40,620 bases of DNA from Actinoplanes sp. TFC3 (GTDB lineage: Bacteria > Actinomycetota > Actinomycetes > Mycobacteriales > Micromonosporaceae). This document shows, piece by piece, positions 25,099-33,610 of the stretch. Below the pieces are notes generated by a model. That model ran no database searches, was not told the DNA's origin, and was given only the letters and a program-made list of their open reading frames with translations. The position numbers and the translations under genes were made by a program. Within the stretch, counting starts at the first letter, position 1. Each line of letters begins with the position of its first letter. The DNA lies in NCBI RefSeq assembly GCF_001553785.1, contig NZ_LOJP01000001.1, positions 5,021,044 through 5,061,663 of the forward strand, written 5' to 3'.

Positions 25099-25458
25099 AC
25101 ACCGGCATCACGTGCGATGGTGCAGCACAGCCTACTGCCGCCGTGGGTGTCCGTGACTCAGATCGCGCCCTGAAAGATCGCATCATGCTCGCCGAAGGGC
25201 GTACTCGTCGGTTCCCGCTGACCACCCGTGCAAGGCGATCGCGAAGACGTGCAACGCGCCGCACGACGACTCGCTGCCGCTGGGCGCCTCCAGTGGACTC
25301 AGAACGGCCAGTAGGTCGATCCGAGCACCGCCCTCGGTGTCGTCGAGATCCCAGCCGACTGACAGCTACCGCAGACTGTCTGCTGCAGTACCGAAGGCCC
25401 GCTCCGCCCTGGCAGTCCTGGTGCGCCTTGTCAGCGGCAGATGAATGCGTAGTGACGA
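25099..25458. other. Relic-rich stretch with no assignable gene
   Basis: A short plus-strand frame near 25225-25310 reads REDVQRAARRLAAAGRLQWT and could be the tail of a DNA-binding protein, but it has no start. Nothing else is supported. Confidence 0.3.
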
Positions 25459-25734
25459 CTACGCGGACCGGGGCAGCCGAACAGCTTGATACGTCCATGC
25501 GGCGGAGTTGGTCTCGCAGCCCAGGGCGTGCCGCTCGGCTGCCTCCTGACTGGCGAACCGAAATGCCTGGGACTGGCGACCCCACTGCTCACCGGGCTCA
25601 CCGCACCAGAACAGCACCTTGCCATCGTTCAAGCGCACCGATACGGCCCACTCGTCGATGCGATGCGGGCGGCGAGACTTGTCATTCTTCGACACCTCGC
25701 AAGGATCCCAAACCGAGGAGGGGACCGCACTCAT
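25459..25734 (-). CDS. Small hypothetical protein
   Basis: 91 residues from ATG 25734 (the frame also opens upstream at 25788 and 25935). The core, DEWAVSVRLNDGKVLFWCGE, PGEQWGRQSQAFRFASQEAA, ERHALGCETNSAAWTYQAV, has normal protein composition and alternating strand/helix pattern, with two Cys. I do not recognise the family, and the start is uncertain because no ribosome site stands out before 25734. It lies alone in the left part of the tRNA-Val island. Confidence 0.5.
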   Translation of the reverse strand: MSAVPSSVWDPCEVSKNDKSRRPHRIDEWAVSVRLNDGKVLFWCGEPGEQWGRQSQAFRFASQEAAERHALGCETNSAAWTYQAVRLPRSA

Positions 25735-26164
25735 CTCGGCGTGAGAGCTTACGTTCTGCTGGTATGGAACCTCGATGACCTGCTGCATACAGCGCCCCAT
25801 CGCCTTGAGATATGGCCGGCTCCGCAAGGCGACCAGGTCGATCTGCATCCGGCAGCGTATGCCTGGGCGCTGCATCCGCGCCATCCCGTACGCGCTGCCG
25901 GACGCCGGCCGCCCCGCTACGAGCCGGTCGACCACTGCCTCGGCTGGTCGCGTAGCGGTCTGACCACCAAGGTGTCCATCCGCCTGCGGACTCGCGCCGC
26001 CGGCCGAAGAATCTGCTCGTCACCGCTGGCCAAGCCGGGCGACACACCCAGTCGGAAGCAGTCATAGAAGCCATTCCCGTGCCCCGCCGAGGACCGGGAT
26101 GTCCGCGGCAACACCGTCGTGGGGACGCAGGTAGTAGCCGCTCCTTGAACGGGACGCACGCCCC
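25735..26164. other. Stretch without a confident gene
   Basis: Minus-strand frames extend from the small protein upstream to 25935 but look non-coding; nothing else is recognised before the VOC promoter. Confidence 0.3.
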
Positions 26165-26193
26165 TTGACGGCCTACTTGCATTTTGCAAGTAT
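26165..26193 (+). promoter_or_regulatory. VOC-HxlR promoter with palindromic operator
   Basis: A -35 box TTGACG (26165-26170) is followed after 17 bases by AAGTAT (26188-26193), placing the transcript start at about ATG 26201. Between and over them lies the perfect palindrome TACTTGCATTTTGCAAGTA (26174-26192; 8-bp arms, 3-base centre), a likely operator for the HxlR regulator encoded in the same operon. Confidence 0.7.
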
Positions 26194-26200
26194 GGCCAGC

Positions 26201-26605
26201 ATGAGCCTCTTCATCACTTGTCCGGTCGAAAGCGTCGAGCGCGCAACCGCCTTCTACACGGCCCTTGGCTGGGCCTTTAACGCCGAGATGTCCGATGACA
26301 ACGTGTCGTGCTTCGCGATCGCGCCCGAGCAGTACGTCATGCTCGGCAGCCGCGAGATGTACGCCAGCGTCGGCGGCGTCGAGGAACTGATCGGCGGACC
26401 TCAGACGCCCTCGAAGGTCACGGTCTCGTTCAACTTGGGCAGCCGCGAGGCGATCGACGAGCTCGTTGACCGCGCCGGGGCTGCCGGCGGGCGGATCGGT
26501 GACACCGACGATTACCCCTTCATGTACCAGCGCCAATTCGACGACCCCGACGGCTACCACTACTCACCGTTCTGGATGAAGGCTGACGCCGATCCGGCCG
26601 CGTGA
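26201..26605 (+). CDS. VOC family protein (glyoxalase/bleomycin-resistance fold)
   Basis: 134 residues from ATG 26201: MSLFITCPVESVERATAFYT, ALGWAFNAEMSDDNVSCFAI, then PSKVTVSFNLGSREAIDELV, GGRIGDTDDYPFMYQRQFDD, PDGYHYSPFWM. The paired beta-alpha-beta-beta-beta units and the DPDGYHY ending are typical of single-domain VOC proteins, which bind metals or small toxic compounds. ATG 26201 fits leaderless transcription from the promoter just upstream; ATG 26192 would overlap the operator. The stop codon overlaps the GTG of the HxlR gene (GTGA), so the two form an operon. Likely a stress or detoxification protein under HxlR control; the substrate is unknown. Confidence 0.8.
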   Translation: MSLFITCPVESVERATAFYTALGWAFNAEMSDDNVSCFAIAPEQYVMLGSREMYASVGGVEELIGGPQTPSKVTVSFNLGSREAIDELVDRAGAAGGRIGDTDDYPFMYQRQFDDPDGYHYSPFWMKADADPAA

Positions 26606-26883
26606 ACGACCTCGCCGCGGCCCTCGACATCGTCGGAGCACGGTGGGCCCTGCTCATCGTGGAACGGCTGCTCGAGGGGCCACAACGCTACGGCGATTTG
26701 CAGCGCGACCTCGGCGTACCGACGAACATGCTCGCGACACGCCTGCGCGAGCTCGAAGCGGCTGGCGTGCTGGTCCGCCTACCCCTTCGACACAACACCC
26801 GAGCCTATGCCCTGACCGATCGTGGACTCGCCTTACGCGAGGCGATCGTCGCACTCAGCAACTGGGGCAAGAACGAAGCTTAG
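26602..26883 (+). CDS. HxlR family winged-helix regulator
   Basis: 93 residues. It shows the HxlR/DUF24 winged helix: LDIVGARWALLIVERLLEGP, QRYGDLQRDLGVPTNMLATR, LRELEAAGVLVRLPL and AYALTDRGLALREAIVALS. The usual N-terminal Cys of redox-sensing HxlR proteins is not present in this short start. GTG 26602 overlaps the VOC stop by 4 bases, implying coupled translation. It most likely binds the palindrome at 26174-26192 and autoregulates the operon, with a ligand or reactive compound relieving repression. It is slightly shorter than many relatives, mainly at the N-terminus. Confidence 0.85.
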   Translation: MNDLAAALDIVGARWALLIVERLLEGPQRYGDLQRDLGVPTNMLATRLRELEAAGVLVRLPLRHNTRAYALTDRGLALREAIVALSNWGKNEA

Positions 26884-26999
26884 TCAGTCGGGCACACTCT
26901 CTTTGGCAAAGTCGAACCTCAGCGGCCGCGCGCTCCAGCTACATCGCGTGACGTGCGGTCGGTTCTCGGCGCGTACGGACTGCGGCAAATTAGTGCGGA

Positions 27000-27028
27000 T
27001 TGTTGTGGCAAACGTCGGCTCCTATCAT
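27000..27028 (+). promoter_or_regulatory. Promoter of leaderless GNAT gene
   Basis: TTGTTG (27000-27005), a 17-base spacer and TATCAT (27023-27028) are followed after 6 bases by the ATG at 27035. There is no ribosome site, so the transcript probably starts at the ATG. Confidence 0.55.
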
Positions 27029-27034
27029 TTCCCG

Positions 27035-27505
27035 ATGGTTGAAGTCGTGATCTCCTTCGTACAGCCCGCTGACGTAGGAGAGATCCTCACCCTTCAGCGT
27101 GCCGCGTACATTGCCGAAGCCCAACTCTACGGCGATGTCTCGCTGCCCCCGTTGATCCAGACGTACAACGAGCTGGCTGCCGAGCTTCGGTCTGATCTGT
27201 CGCTCAAGGCGATCATGGGGCACCGCATCGTCGGCTCAGTACGCGCCCGCTACAAAGGATCGGTCCTTCATATCGGTCGCCTCATGGTCGCCCCGGACCT
27301 GCAGGGTCGCGGCATCGGCACCCGCCTGCTAACCGCTGTTGAACGCAGCGCAACTGCCAACATAGACCGCTACATGCTGTTCACCGGCCATGAAAGCCGC
27401 GCCAATATTCGTCTGTACGAGCGATGCGGCTACACGCAGGTTGGGCAGGTGCGATCAACGTCTGACTCGGTGCTTGTGCAGCTCGAAAAGCAGGCGGACA
27501 AATAG
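27035..27505 (+). CDS. GNAT family N-acetyltransferase
   Basis: 156 residues. GNAT enzymes transfer acetyl from acetyl-CoA to an amine. Motif A is clear: HIGRLMVAPDLQGRGIGTRL (the Q/R-x-x-G-x-G/A pyrophosphate loop QGRGIG), followed by LLTAVERSA and motif B, GHESRANIRLYERCGYTQVG. The N-terminal part ISFVQPADVGEILTLQRAAY, IAEAQLYGDVSLPPL is the variable acceptor region. The start at 27035 is set by the promoter 6 bases upstream. The substrate cannot be told. It stands alone in the island, between the HxlR operon and integrase relics. Confidence 0.85.
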   Translation: MVEVVISFVQPADVGEILTLQRAAYIAEAQLYGDVSLPPLIQTYNELAAELRSDLSLKAIMGHRIVGSVRARYKGSVLHIGRLMVAPDLQGRGIGTRLLTAVERSATANIDRYMLFTGHESRANIRLYERCGYTQVGQVRSTSDSVLVQLEKQADK

Positions 27506-27594
27506 CGACCGCCGACCGTACCGGGCATCCGCTCCTCGGCAGATCCGGTCATTGGGATCAGCAGCGGCGTCGTGTGCGGGTCGTGGTGACTCCC

Positions 27595-27705
27595 GCTCGA
27601 GCTGGCCGACTTGACGGGCCGCTGCTCCGCGCGATGTTCACCGGGATCGGGCGAACCCTCAACAGCAAAGGGCTGCCGCAGTCACCGTCGGCGCATGCGC
27701 GCCGA
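27595..27705 (+). pseudogene. Tyrosine integrase relic 1 (core-binding domain scrap)
   Basis: The frame reads ARAGRLDGPLLRAMFTGIGR, TLNSKGLPQSPSAHAR, corresponding to the SAM-like core-binding domain of an actinobacterial integrase. The same segment in relic 2 reads LDGPLLRAVFADIAATTNAK. No catalytic region remains. Confidence 0.6.
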
Positions 27706-27824
27706 GATACCGATCCGCGAGGACGAAGGGCCCCTCGAGATGCGATGGCGGCGGATGCCGCGGGAGAATACTGGCGGAACCCCGTCGCCGAACCACTACC
27801 CACCGCGAGCCCGGCACCCACCCG

Positions 27825-27974
27825 CTAAGTCAATTCACTGACGATCTCCTGGCCCATGGCCTTGCCGATCTTGGCAGGACCTTGACGGTCGGCGGGCACG
27901 TCGAAAATCTCGAACCATGGAACCTGGTACTTCCACTGCTTCGCACCGAACCTGTCCGGCGGCTCCGAACGCAT
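27825..27974 (-). CDS. Possible 49-residue protein or coding relic, antisense to integrase relic 2
   Basis: ATG 27974 opens MRSEPPDRFGAKQWKYQVPW, FEIFDVPADRQGPAKIGKAM, GQEIVSELT and stops at 27825. The C-terminal half looks like genuine protein (acidic/basic balance, helix-like end) but I do not recognise it. The first part overlaps the start of integrase relic 2 on the other strand, so it may be only the tail of a lost gene that was cut by the element. No ribosome site checked out clearly. Confidence 0.3.
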   Translation of the reverse strand: MRSEPPDRFGAKQWKYQVPWFEIFDVPADRQGPAKIGKAMGQEIVSELT

Positions 27975-28680
27975 CCGCCAAGGCGGCTACCCCTCCCAGA
28001 CCGCCGCCCGGCAGGCCCGTGACGACATCCTCGCCGACCGTGCCGCCCGCCGCTGCGGTGACGGCTGGACGCTCGAGCGGTGGCTGCGGCACTGGCTCGA
28101 CACCCGTACCGGGATCGGCCGACCACCCGTCTGGCCTACACCCGCGACGTTGAACTCGTCCTCGTCCCCCGCCTCGGGCACTACCGGCTCAGCGACCTCG
28201 ACGGGCCCCTGCTGCGCGCCGTGTTCGCCGACATCGCCGCGACCACCAACGCCAAAGGCAACCCCCAATCCGCGTCGGCGCTCACCCACCTGCGCATAAT
28301 CCTGCGGGCCGCATTTAACCTGGCCGTCCGCGAAGAACTGATCGAGTCGAACCCGGCCCCGGCACATCGAGATCCATGGCTCCCAGCGCCCACACGCCCA
28401 GGTCTGGACCGAAGGCCGCGTCGAACAATGGGAACGCACCGGCGAACACCCCGCCGTCGCCGTCTGGACCGCCAAACAACTCAACAGCTTCCTCGAGAGC
28501 GTCATCGACGACTCGCTGTTCGCGCTCTGGTGGCTCGCCGCCCTGCGCGGGCTGCGCCGCGGTGAACTCTGCGGCCTGAAATGGGCGGCGATCGACCTCG
28601 ACCGGGGGCTGCTATTCGTCGAACGTAACCGCACCTCCGCCGCCAACTCGATCGCCGTGAACGCCGCCACGCCGCCCACC
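27919..28680 (+). pseudogene. Tyrosine integrase relic 2, two frameshifts and no catalytic tyrosine
   Basis: Three frames must be joined: GTWYFHCFAPNLSGGSERIR and WTLERWLRHWLDTR (N-terminal DNA-binding region), then TTRLAYTRDVELVLVPRLGH and ALTHLRIILRAAFNLAVREE (core-binding domain), then QLNSFLESVIDDSLFALWWL and AALRGLRRGELCGLKWAAID (start of the catalytic domain with the first Arg). The HxxR box and nucleophilic Tyr are missing; similarity ends near 28680. It belongs to a different integrase lineage from the intact one at 33928-35058. Confidence 0.75.
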
Positions 28681-29047
28681 AGAACTGGACCGGCTAACAG
28701 CCCGCCCGCACCAGGCAGAACCGCAGGTCACGACACCGCCGACACACCAATCGTCACGGAAGGTGACGACACCCATGAGGCACCCACACGACACTCACCG
28801 TCCACACCGGCCGGACAGACCGGACAGGCCGGCCAGCAAGAAGGGCCTGATTTACATTGCTGCAGTTCAGACCCCAAATGATCGTGTGCGCCCTAAGGTC
28901 CTCGAACTCCTAACCTTCTGATCTGTACTGAATTTGTAGGCCCTTCGTGCACTGTTGGGTACCGCATATCGCTTTAAGGTTGATCTAATCGTAGGTTCCG
29001 TTTGCGCGATCGCGAATCCTGGTGATCGCCGTACACAAGGACGGAAC
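28681..29047 (+). other. Region between integrase relic and protease-GH43 gene
   Basis: The plus frame stays open to 28881 but is Thr/Pro/Gly-rich without family similarity. From about 28860 to 29000 the DNA is AT-richer and should hold the promoter of the 29048 gene; no clear -35/-10 pair was identified. Confidence 0.35.
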
Positions 29048-32000
29048 ATGTCAAGAACGTCCAGATTGGTGCGCCGGATAACCGCGGCGCTGGCCGGTGT
29101 GGTGCTGGTCGGAGTCACGCTGACGCCGGGGACACCCGCGCAGGCCGTTGTCGGGGGCGTCGACGCCCTCGACCTCAGCGGCCAGGTCGCTGTTCACAAC
29201 GATTACGCCAGCTGCACCGGCACGCTGATCGGGTTCGAGTGGGTGCTAACCGCGAGACACTGCATCGATCCGAGCGCACCGGTGAGCAATACGAGTATCC
29301 GGGCGGGCAGCCTGCTGGCCGCCCCCACGGAGGGCATGTTCTCCCGGGCGCGCAGCATCTCGCTCAACCCGTACACCGATGCCGCGCTGATCCGCCTGGA
29401 GACCGGCATACCCATCAACGTACTGCCGGCCCAGGCGTACGGCGATGAGACCCCGCTGCCGTTATCGCCGGCGGACATGTCCGGGTTCGGCCTGATGGCG
29501 AACAACACCCCGGCCACCCGTTTGCAGTACGGCTCGTTCAAGGTGACGAACCCGGTCCGGGTCGAGTCGAACGCCGTCCTGGACCAGTACACTGGCCTGC
29601 CGGCAAACTCCATGGAGCTGGGACCGCTGTTCGGTGGCACGCTGGAAGCGGGCAACGGCGACTCCGGCGCGGGCGTATTCATCAACGGCATCGTGTGCGG
29701 GATTCTCTCGGCGCAGGGGATCTTCGTCACGCAGCCGTTGTCACGGACGGTGGCGATCCGCACCCAGGCGATCGCACCGTGGATCCAGGCAGTCTCCGGC
29801 ATCGCCCCGGCGTCGCTGGCCAGCTGTGCCCCCTCGCCGGAGGAGAAGGTCAATCTGACCGTGGCGTCCGTGGGTGACAAGATCGCCGCCGGGGTCGGCA
29901 TCGGCGACGGCAACGCGTTCCGCGCCGTCACCAAGGACAGCCTGCTCTCCGGCGGCAACAGCGGCGTCGGGTCGTTCAACTACGTCGGCGGTCAGCGGTA
30001 CGGCAACATGGCCGACAACGAGACTGTCGCGTACGACGGGGCCACGATCGACGAGGTCGACGCGAACCTGAGTTGCCAGATCGGTCAGCACCGGCCCAAC
30101 CTGGTGATGATGGAGATGGGCACCGAGGACATGGAACAGGACGTCAGCATCTCCAAGGCGGCCGACCGGGTCGGCGCGTCGATCACCAAGACGCTGCAGA
30201 AGGCTCCCGAGTCCACCGTCCTGGTCGGCACGCTGCCGCCGTCGCGCAACAGCGAGGTGAACACCCGGATCGCCGAGTTCAACGACCGCCTGATCTCCGT
30301 GGTGGCCCAGCAGCAGACCCGCGGCAAACACGTCGAACTCGTCCGGATGGGCGCCGTGACCACCAGCGACCTGCACACCGACGGTTCTCGCCCGAGCAGC
30401 GCCGGATACGGCAAGATGGGCTCCGCGTTCGCCTCCGGCATCCGTTCGGTGATCGACAAGGGCTGGATCCAGGCCGCCAAGACCGGCGACGGACGCTATT
30501 GCGGCGTGCTGCGCCCGCGTGACCCGCTGCCCGCGCCGACCGTGGGTCAGACCCGCATTCAGGAGCCGGACCCGAGCGTCATCCAGTCCGGTGGCACGTT
30601 CTACTCTGTCACCTCCGATCCGGGCCCGGATCCCGAGGGCGACTACGCCCGGCTCTACGTGCGGGCCGCATCCAGCCTGGAGGGCCTGGACAGCGCGAAG
30701 AAGAAGCTGGTCTGGTCGGACACCAACGGCGTCGGCGAGGTGTGGGCGCCGGAGATCCAGAAGATCGATGGCCGGTTCTACATCTACTTCACGATGGGAA
30801 AGGGCGCCGCACACCGGATGTACGCGATCAGCTCGACCCGCGGGCAGTACGGCTACGGCACCGAACAAAAGCTCAATCTGCCCGACGACAAATGGGCGAT
30901 CGACGGAACCTCGATGTGGTTCGGCAACCAGCGGTACTTCGTGTGGTCCGGCTGGGCTGGTGACAGCGACGGCGAACAGAACCTCTACCTGGCGAAGATG
31001 TCGAGTCCGACGGCGACCACCGGCGGGCGGGTCATTATCTCCCAGCCCCGGGAGGGCTTCGAGCGGGTGGTGGGTAACCCTTTCATCAACGAGGGCCCCG
31101 AACCGATCAAGGACCCGAACGGCCAGCTGCACGTCATCTACTCGACTAACGGCTCGTGGAGCGATCAGTATTGCCTGGCCGATCTCAGGTTGAAGGCCGG
31201 CGGCGATCCCATGTATGTATGGGACTGGTACAAGTCGAACGGCTGCCTTTTCGGCTCGAACCGCGCCTCCTTGATGCCCGGCTGGGACCCGACGTTGAAC
31301 GTCAACGGGCCGGGCCACCACAGCTTCGTGCTGCAGGACGGCGACATCAACACCAGCCCGCCGGCGGTGAAGAACTTCTCGATCATGTACCACGGCGTAC
31401 CCAAGGGCATGACCTACAAGTGGGACAACCGCATTCAGTACATCGGTGGAGCGCTCTGGTGGGGAAACTGCACTTACGGACGGCAGAACGTACCTGGCGA
31501 CAACACCAACACCGGCTGGAGTCTGAAGTTCTTCGAGGACAAGAACTTCAACGGGGGTGGCAACGGGGGCAACTGCGGGCCCACGACAAGCCCCGGACAG
31601 ACCAGCATCCGCAATCAGGACCCCAGCGTCATCCGCGTCGGCAGCACCTACTATTCCGTCGAGTCCGACGGCAACAACATCTACTCCCGGTCGGCCTCCA
31701 GCGTGGGCGGCCTGAGCAATGCGGCCAAGACGCTGATCTGGTCGGCACCGAAGAACATGCCCAACGTCTGGGCTCCCGAACTGGTCAAGCTGACCGTCAA
31801 CAACCAGGACTGCGGTGCTCCGCTCTGCTCCCCCAACACACCCGTGTACGCCATCTATTTCGCCTCCGGCGACGGCGGGGCCGGACAGCGGATGTACTAC
31901 ACCGCCTCCAACAGCCCGGACCGCGGCTTTTCCAATCCCACGCAACTGAGCCTGCCGGACAACAAATGGGCCGTCGACGGCACCGCCTTCACCTACAACA

Positions 32001-32632
32001 ACCAGCTCTGGTTCGTGTGGTCAGGCTGGGAAGGCGACACCAATGTCGAGCAAAATCTTTACATCGCGCGGATGAGCAACCCCAACAAGGTCACGGGTAA
32101 GCGATACATCATCTCGCAACCCCGGGAAGGGTTCGAACGGGTCGTCGGTAACCCTTTCATCAACGAGGCCCCCGAGGCGATCAAGGACCCGAACGGCCAG
32201 CTGCACGTCGTATATTCCACCAACGGCTCCTGGAGCGACCAGTACTGCCTGGCCGATCTCAGGTTGAAGGCCGGCGGTGACCCCACGAACGTATGGGACT
32301 GGTACAAGTCCAACGGTTGTCTGTTCGGCTCGAACCGCGCCACGATGATGGCCGGCTGGGACCCCACCCTGTATGTCAACGGCCCGGGCCACAACAGCTT
32401 CGTGCTGCTCGATGGCGACATCAACACCAGCCCCCCGGCAGGCGACACGTTCCCCCTCATGTATCACGCGGTACCGAAGAACACCCAGTACAAGTGGGAG
32501 AACCGAATCTGGTTTGAAGGAGGCTTTACTTGGTGGGGAAATAGCACTTACAGCCGCGCCAATGTCCCCGGGGACAACGCCAATACCGGATGGAGCCTGA
32601 AGTTCTTCGAGGACCGCAACTTCAAGGGCTGA
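29048..32632 (+). CDS. Secreted fusion: trypsin-like protease, substituted SGNH domain, two GH43 glycosidase domains
   Basis: 1194 residues. ATG 29048 follows AAGGA by 6 bases and opens a signal peptide ending AQA at 33. The mature N-terminus would be VVGG, the form needed for S1 protease activation. Residues 34-250 are a trypsin-like domain with His71 (TARHC), Asp111 (TDAALIRL) and Ser206 (GDSGAG). Residues 265-480 resemble an SGNH hydrolase but its nucleophile is Lys278 (VGDKIAAGVG), GxND is GTED (358-361) and the catalytic His is Arg448 (DGSRPSSAGY). Two five-blade GH43 domains follow (about 504-830 and 854-1194) with Asp508/Asp619/Glu682 and Asp858/Asp977/Glu1040 as likely base, modulator and acid, resembling arabinofuranosidases. 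Probably acts on plant or other polysaccharide outside the cell. A hairpin follows. Confidence 0.85.
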   Translation: MSRTSRLVRRITAALAGVVLVGVTLTPGTPAQAVVGGVDALDLSGQVAVHNDYASCTGTLIGFEWVLTARHCIDPSAPVSNTSIRAGSLLAAPTEGMFSRARSISLNPYTDAALIRLETGIPINVLPAQAYGDETPLPLSPADMSGFGLMANNTPATRLQYGSFKVTNPVRVESNAVLDQYTGLPANSMELGPLFGGTLEAGNGDSGAGVFINGIVCGILSAQGIFVTQPLSRTVAIRTQAIAPWIQAVSGIAPASLASCAPSPEEKVNLTVASVGDKIAAGVGIGDGNAFRAVTKDSLLSGGNSGVGSFNYVGGQRYGNMADNETVAYDGATIDEVDANLSCQIGQHRPNLVMMEMGTEDMEQDVSISKAADRVGASITKTLQKAPESTVLVGTLPPSRNSEVNTRIAEFNDRLISVVAQQQTRGKHVELVRMGAVTTSDLHTDGSRPSSAGYGKMGSAFASGIRSVIDKGWIQAAKTGDGRYCGVLRPRDPLPAPTVGQTRIQEPDPSVIQSGGTFYSVTSDPGPDPEGDYARLYVRAASSLEGLDSAKKKLVWSDTNGVGEVWAPEIQKIDGRFYIYFTMGKGAAHRMYAISSTRGQYGYGTEQKLNLPDDKWAIDGTSMWFGNQRYFVWSGWAGDSDGEQNLYLAKMSSPTATTGGRVIISQPREGFERVVGNPFINEGPEPIKDPNGQLHVIYSTNGSWSDQYCLADLRLKAGGDPMYVWDWYKSNGCLFGSNRASLMPGWDPTLNVNGPGHHSFVLQDGDINTSPPAVKNFSIMYHGVPKGMTYKWDNRIQYIGGALWWGNCTYGRQNVPGDNTNTGWSLKFFEDKNFNGGGNGGNCGPTTSPGQTSIRNQDPSVIRVGSTYYSVESDGNNIYSRSASSVGGLSNAAKTLIWSAPKNMPNVWAPELVKLTVNNQDCGAPLCSPNTPVYAIYFASGDGGAGQRMYYTASNSPDRGFSNPTQLSLPDNKWAVDGTAFTYNNQLWFVWSGWEGDTNVEQNLYIARMSNPNKVTGKRYIISQPREGFERVVGNPFINEAPEAIKDPNGQLHVVYSTNGSWSDQYCLADLRLKAGGDPTNVWDWYKSNGCLFGSNRATMMAGWDPTLYVNGPGHNSFVLLDGDINTSPPAGDTFPLMYHAVPKNTQYKWENRIWFEGGFTWWGNSTYSRANVPGDNANTGWSLKFFEDRNFKG

Positions 32633-32660
32633 TCGGGTAATAGGCATCCGCGACGATACT

Positions 32661-32692
32661 GACGCCGCTTCTTCATATGGAGAAGCGGCGTC
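32661..32692 (+). terminator. Hairpin terminator after protease-GH43 gene
   Basis: GACGCCGCTTCT and AGAAGCGGCGTC form a perfect 12-bp stem with an 8-base loop, 28 bases after the stop codon. Confidence 0.75.
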
Positions 32693-32773
32693 GCCATACA
32701 ACGCGCCGCACTCGTTGACTTTCTCCAACCTGGTCTTGCCGGTCAGCGCGGGTCCGCCGGGGGCCGCTGATCG

Positions 32774-33447
32774 ATGAGGGCGGGGTTCCTGATAGGACCC
32801 TGGCCCACTTGCGCAACGGTGACACCTATACCCGACTCGCCGCCGGCTTTAGATGGGAGTCACGACTGCCTGGCGCTACGTCCAAGAAGCAATCTCCCTT
32901 CTCAGCACAGCTACCGACGACTTGGACAGCGCTATACGGCGCATCCGGCTCCTGGCGCACGCGATCCTGGACGGCACCCTGATCCCGATCGACCGGGTCG
33001 CCGACCAGAAGCCCTACTATTGCGGAAAACACAAACGGCACGGTGTGAAGGTGCAGGTCATCGCCGATGCGGCCGGGCGCCTCGTATGGGGCGTCCGCCG
33101 TGCTTCCCGGTTCCACCCATGACCTGACCGCCGCCCGAACCCACGGCATCATCGACGCACTGACCACCGCCGGCGTGATGACCTTCGCGGACAAGGGCTA
33201 CCAGGGTGCCCGCGGCAGTGTCCGCACACCGTTCAAGCGCCGCCGCGTCCGGCGAAGCTGTCGCGCCGGCAGAAGACGGTCAACCGGGCACATGCGAAGA
33301 TCCGCGCCCGCGGCGAACGTGCGATCCGCCACCCTCACGACCCGAAAATGCCTGGTCAAGCTGCGCTGCTGCCCACGCCGTGCGACCGCGATTGTGCAGG
33401 CCATCCTCGTTCTGCATCACGTTGAGGCCAACCGCTACGCAAGATGA
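32774..33447 (+). pseudogene. IS5-family (DDE) transposase relic, frameshifted
   Basis: Blocks in shifting frames: LAHLRNGDTYTRLAAGF, then VTTAWRYVQEAISLLSTATD and ILDGTLIPIDRVADQKPYYC with KHKRHGVKVQVIADAAGRLV, then LPGSTHDLTAARTHGIIDAL, TFADKGYQGARGSVRTPFKR, and CPRRATAIVQAILVLHHVEA. DGT, the STHD and the later acidic positions correspond to the DDE domain. At least three indels interrupt it. Terminal inverted repeats were not identified, so the element borders are unknown. It separates the protease-GH43 gene from the integrase module. Confidence 0.75.
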
Positions 33448-33453
33448 AAAGCC

Positions 33454-33610
33454 TCAACGCCTCGCCCGCTGAGTGCCGTTGCAACGCAAGTGTCGCGTGT
33501 CTGAGGTTCTTTGACGGTTGGCTTCGGTGAGGATCTGGTCGGCGGTCTTGGTTCAGCGGAAGGGTTCGCAGCGCTGGTTGTAGGCGTCGATGAAGGCGCG
33601 GATCGCGCCG
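33454..33610 (-). pseudogene. IS630-family transposase, C-terminal fragment
   Basis: The minus strand reads AIRAFIDAYNQRCEPFR, then a TGA where Trp is expected, then TKTADQILTEANRQRTSDTR, the usual end of IS630-type transposases. It is truncated at about 33610, exactly where the excisionase similarity begins on the other strand, and its expected end has been lost, reading on to a stop at 33454. Confidence 0.65.

Noticed and set aside
29741..31945. 734-residue minus-strand ORF
   Set aside because: It is antisense to the protease-GH43 gene, has no motif or ribosome site, and arises from GC-rich codon bias.
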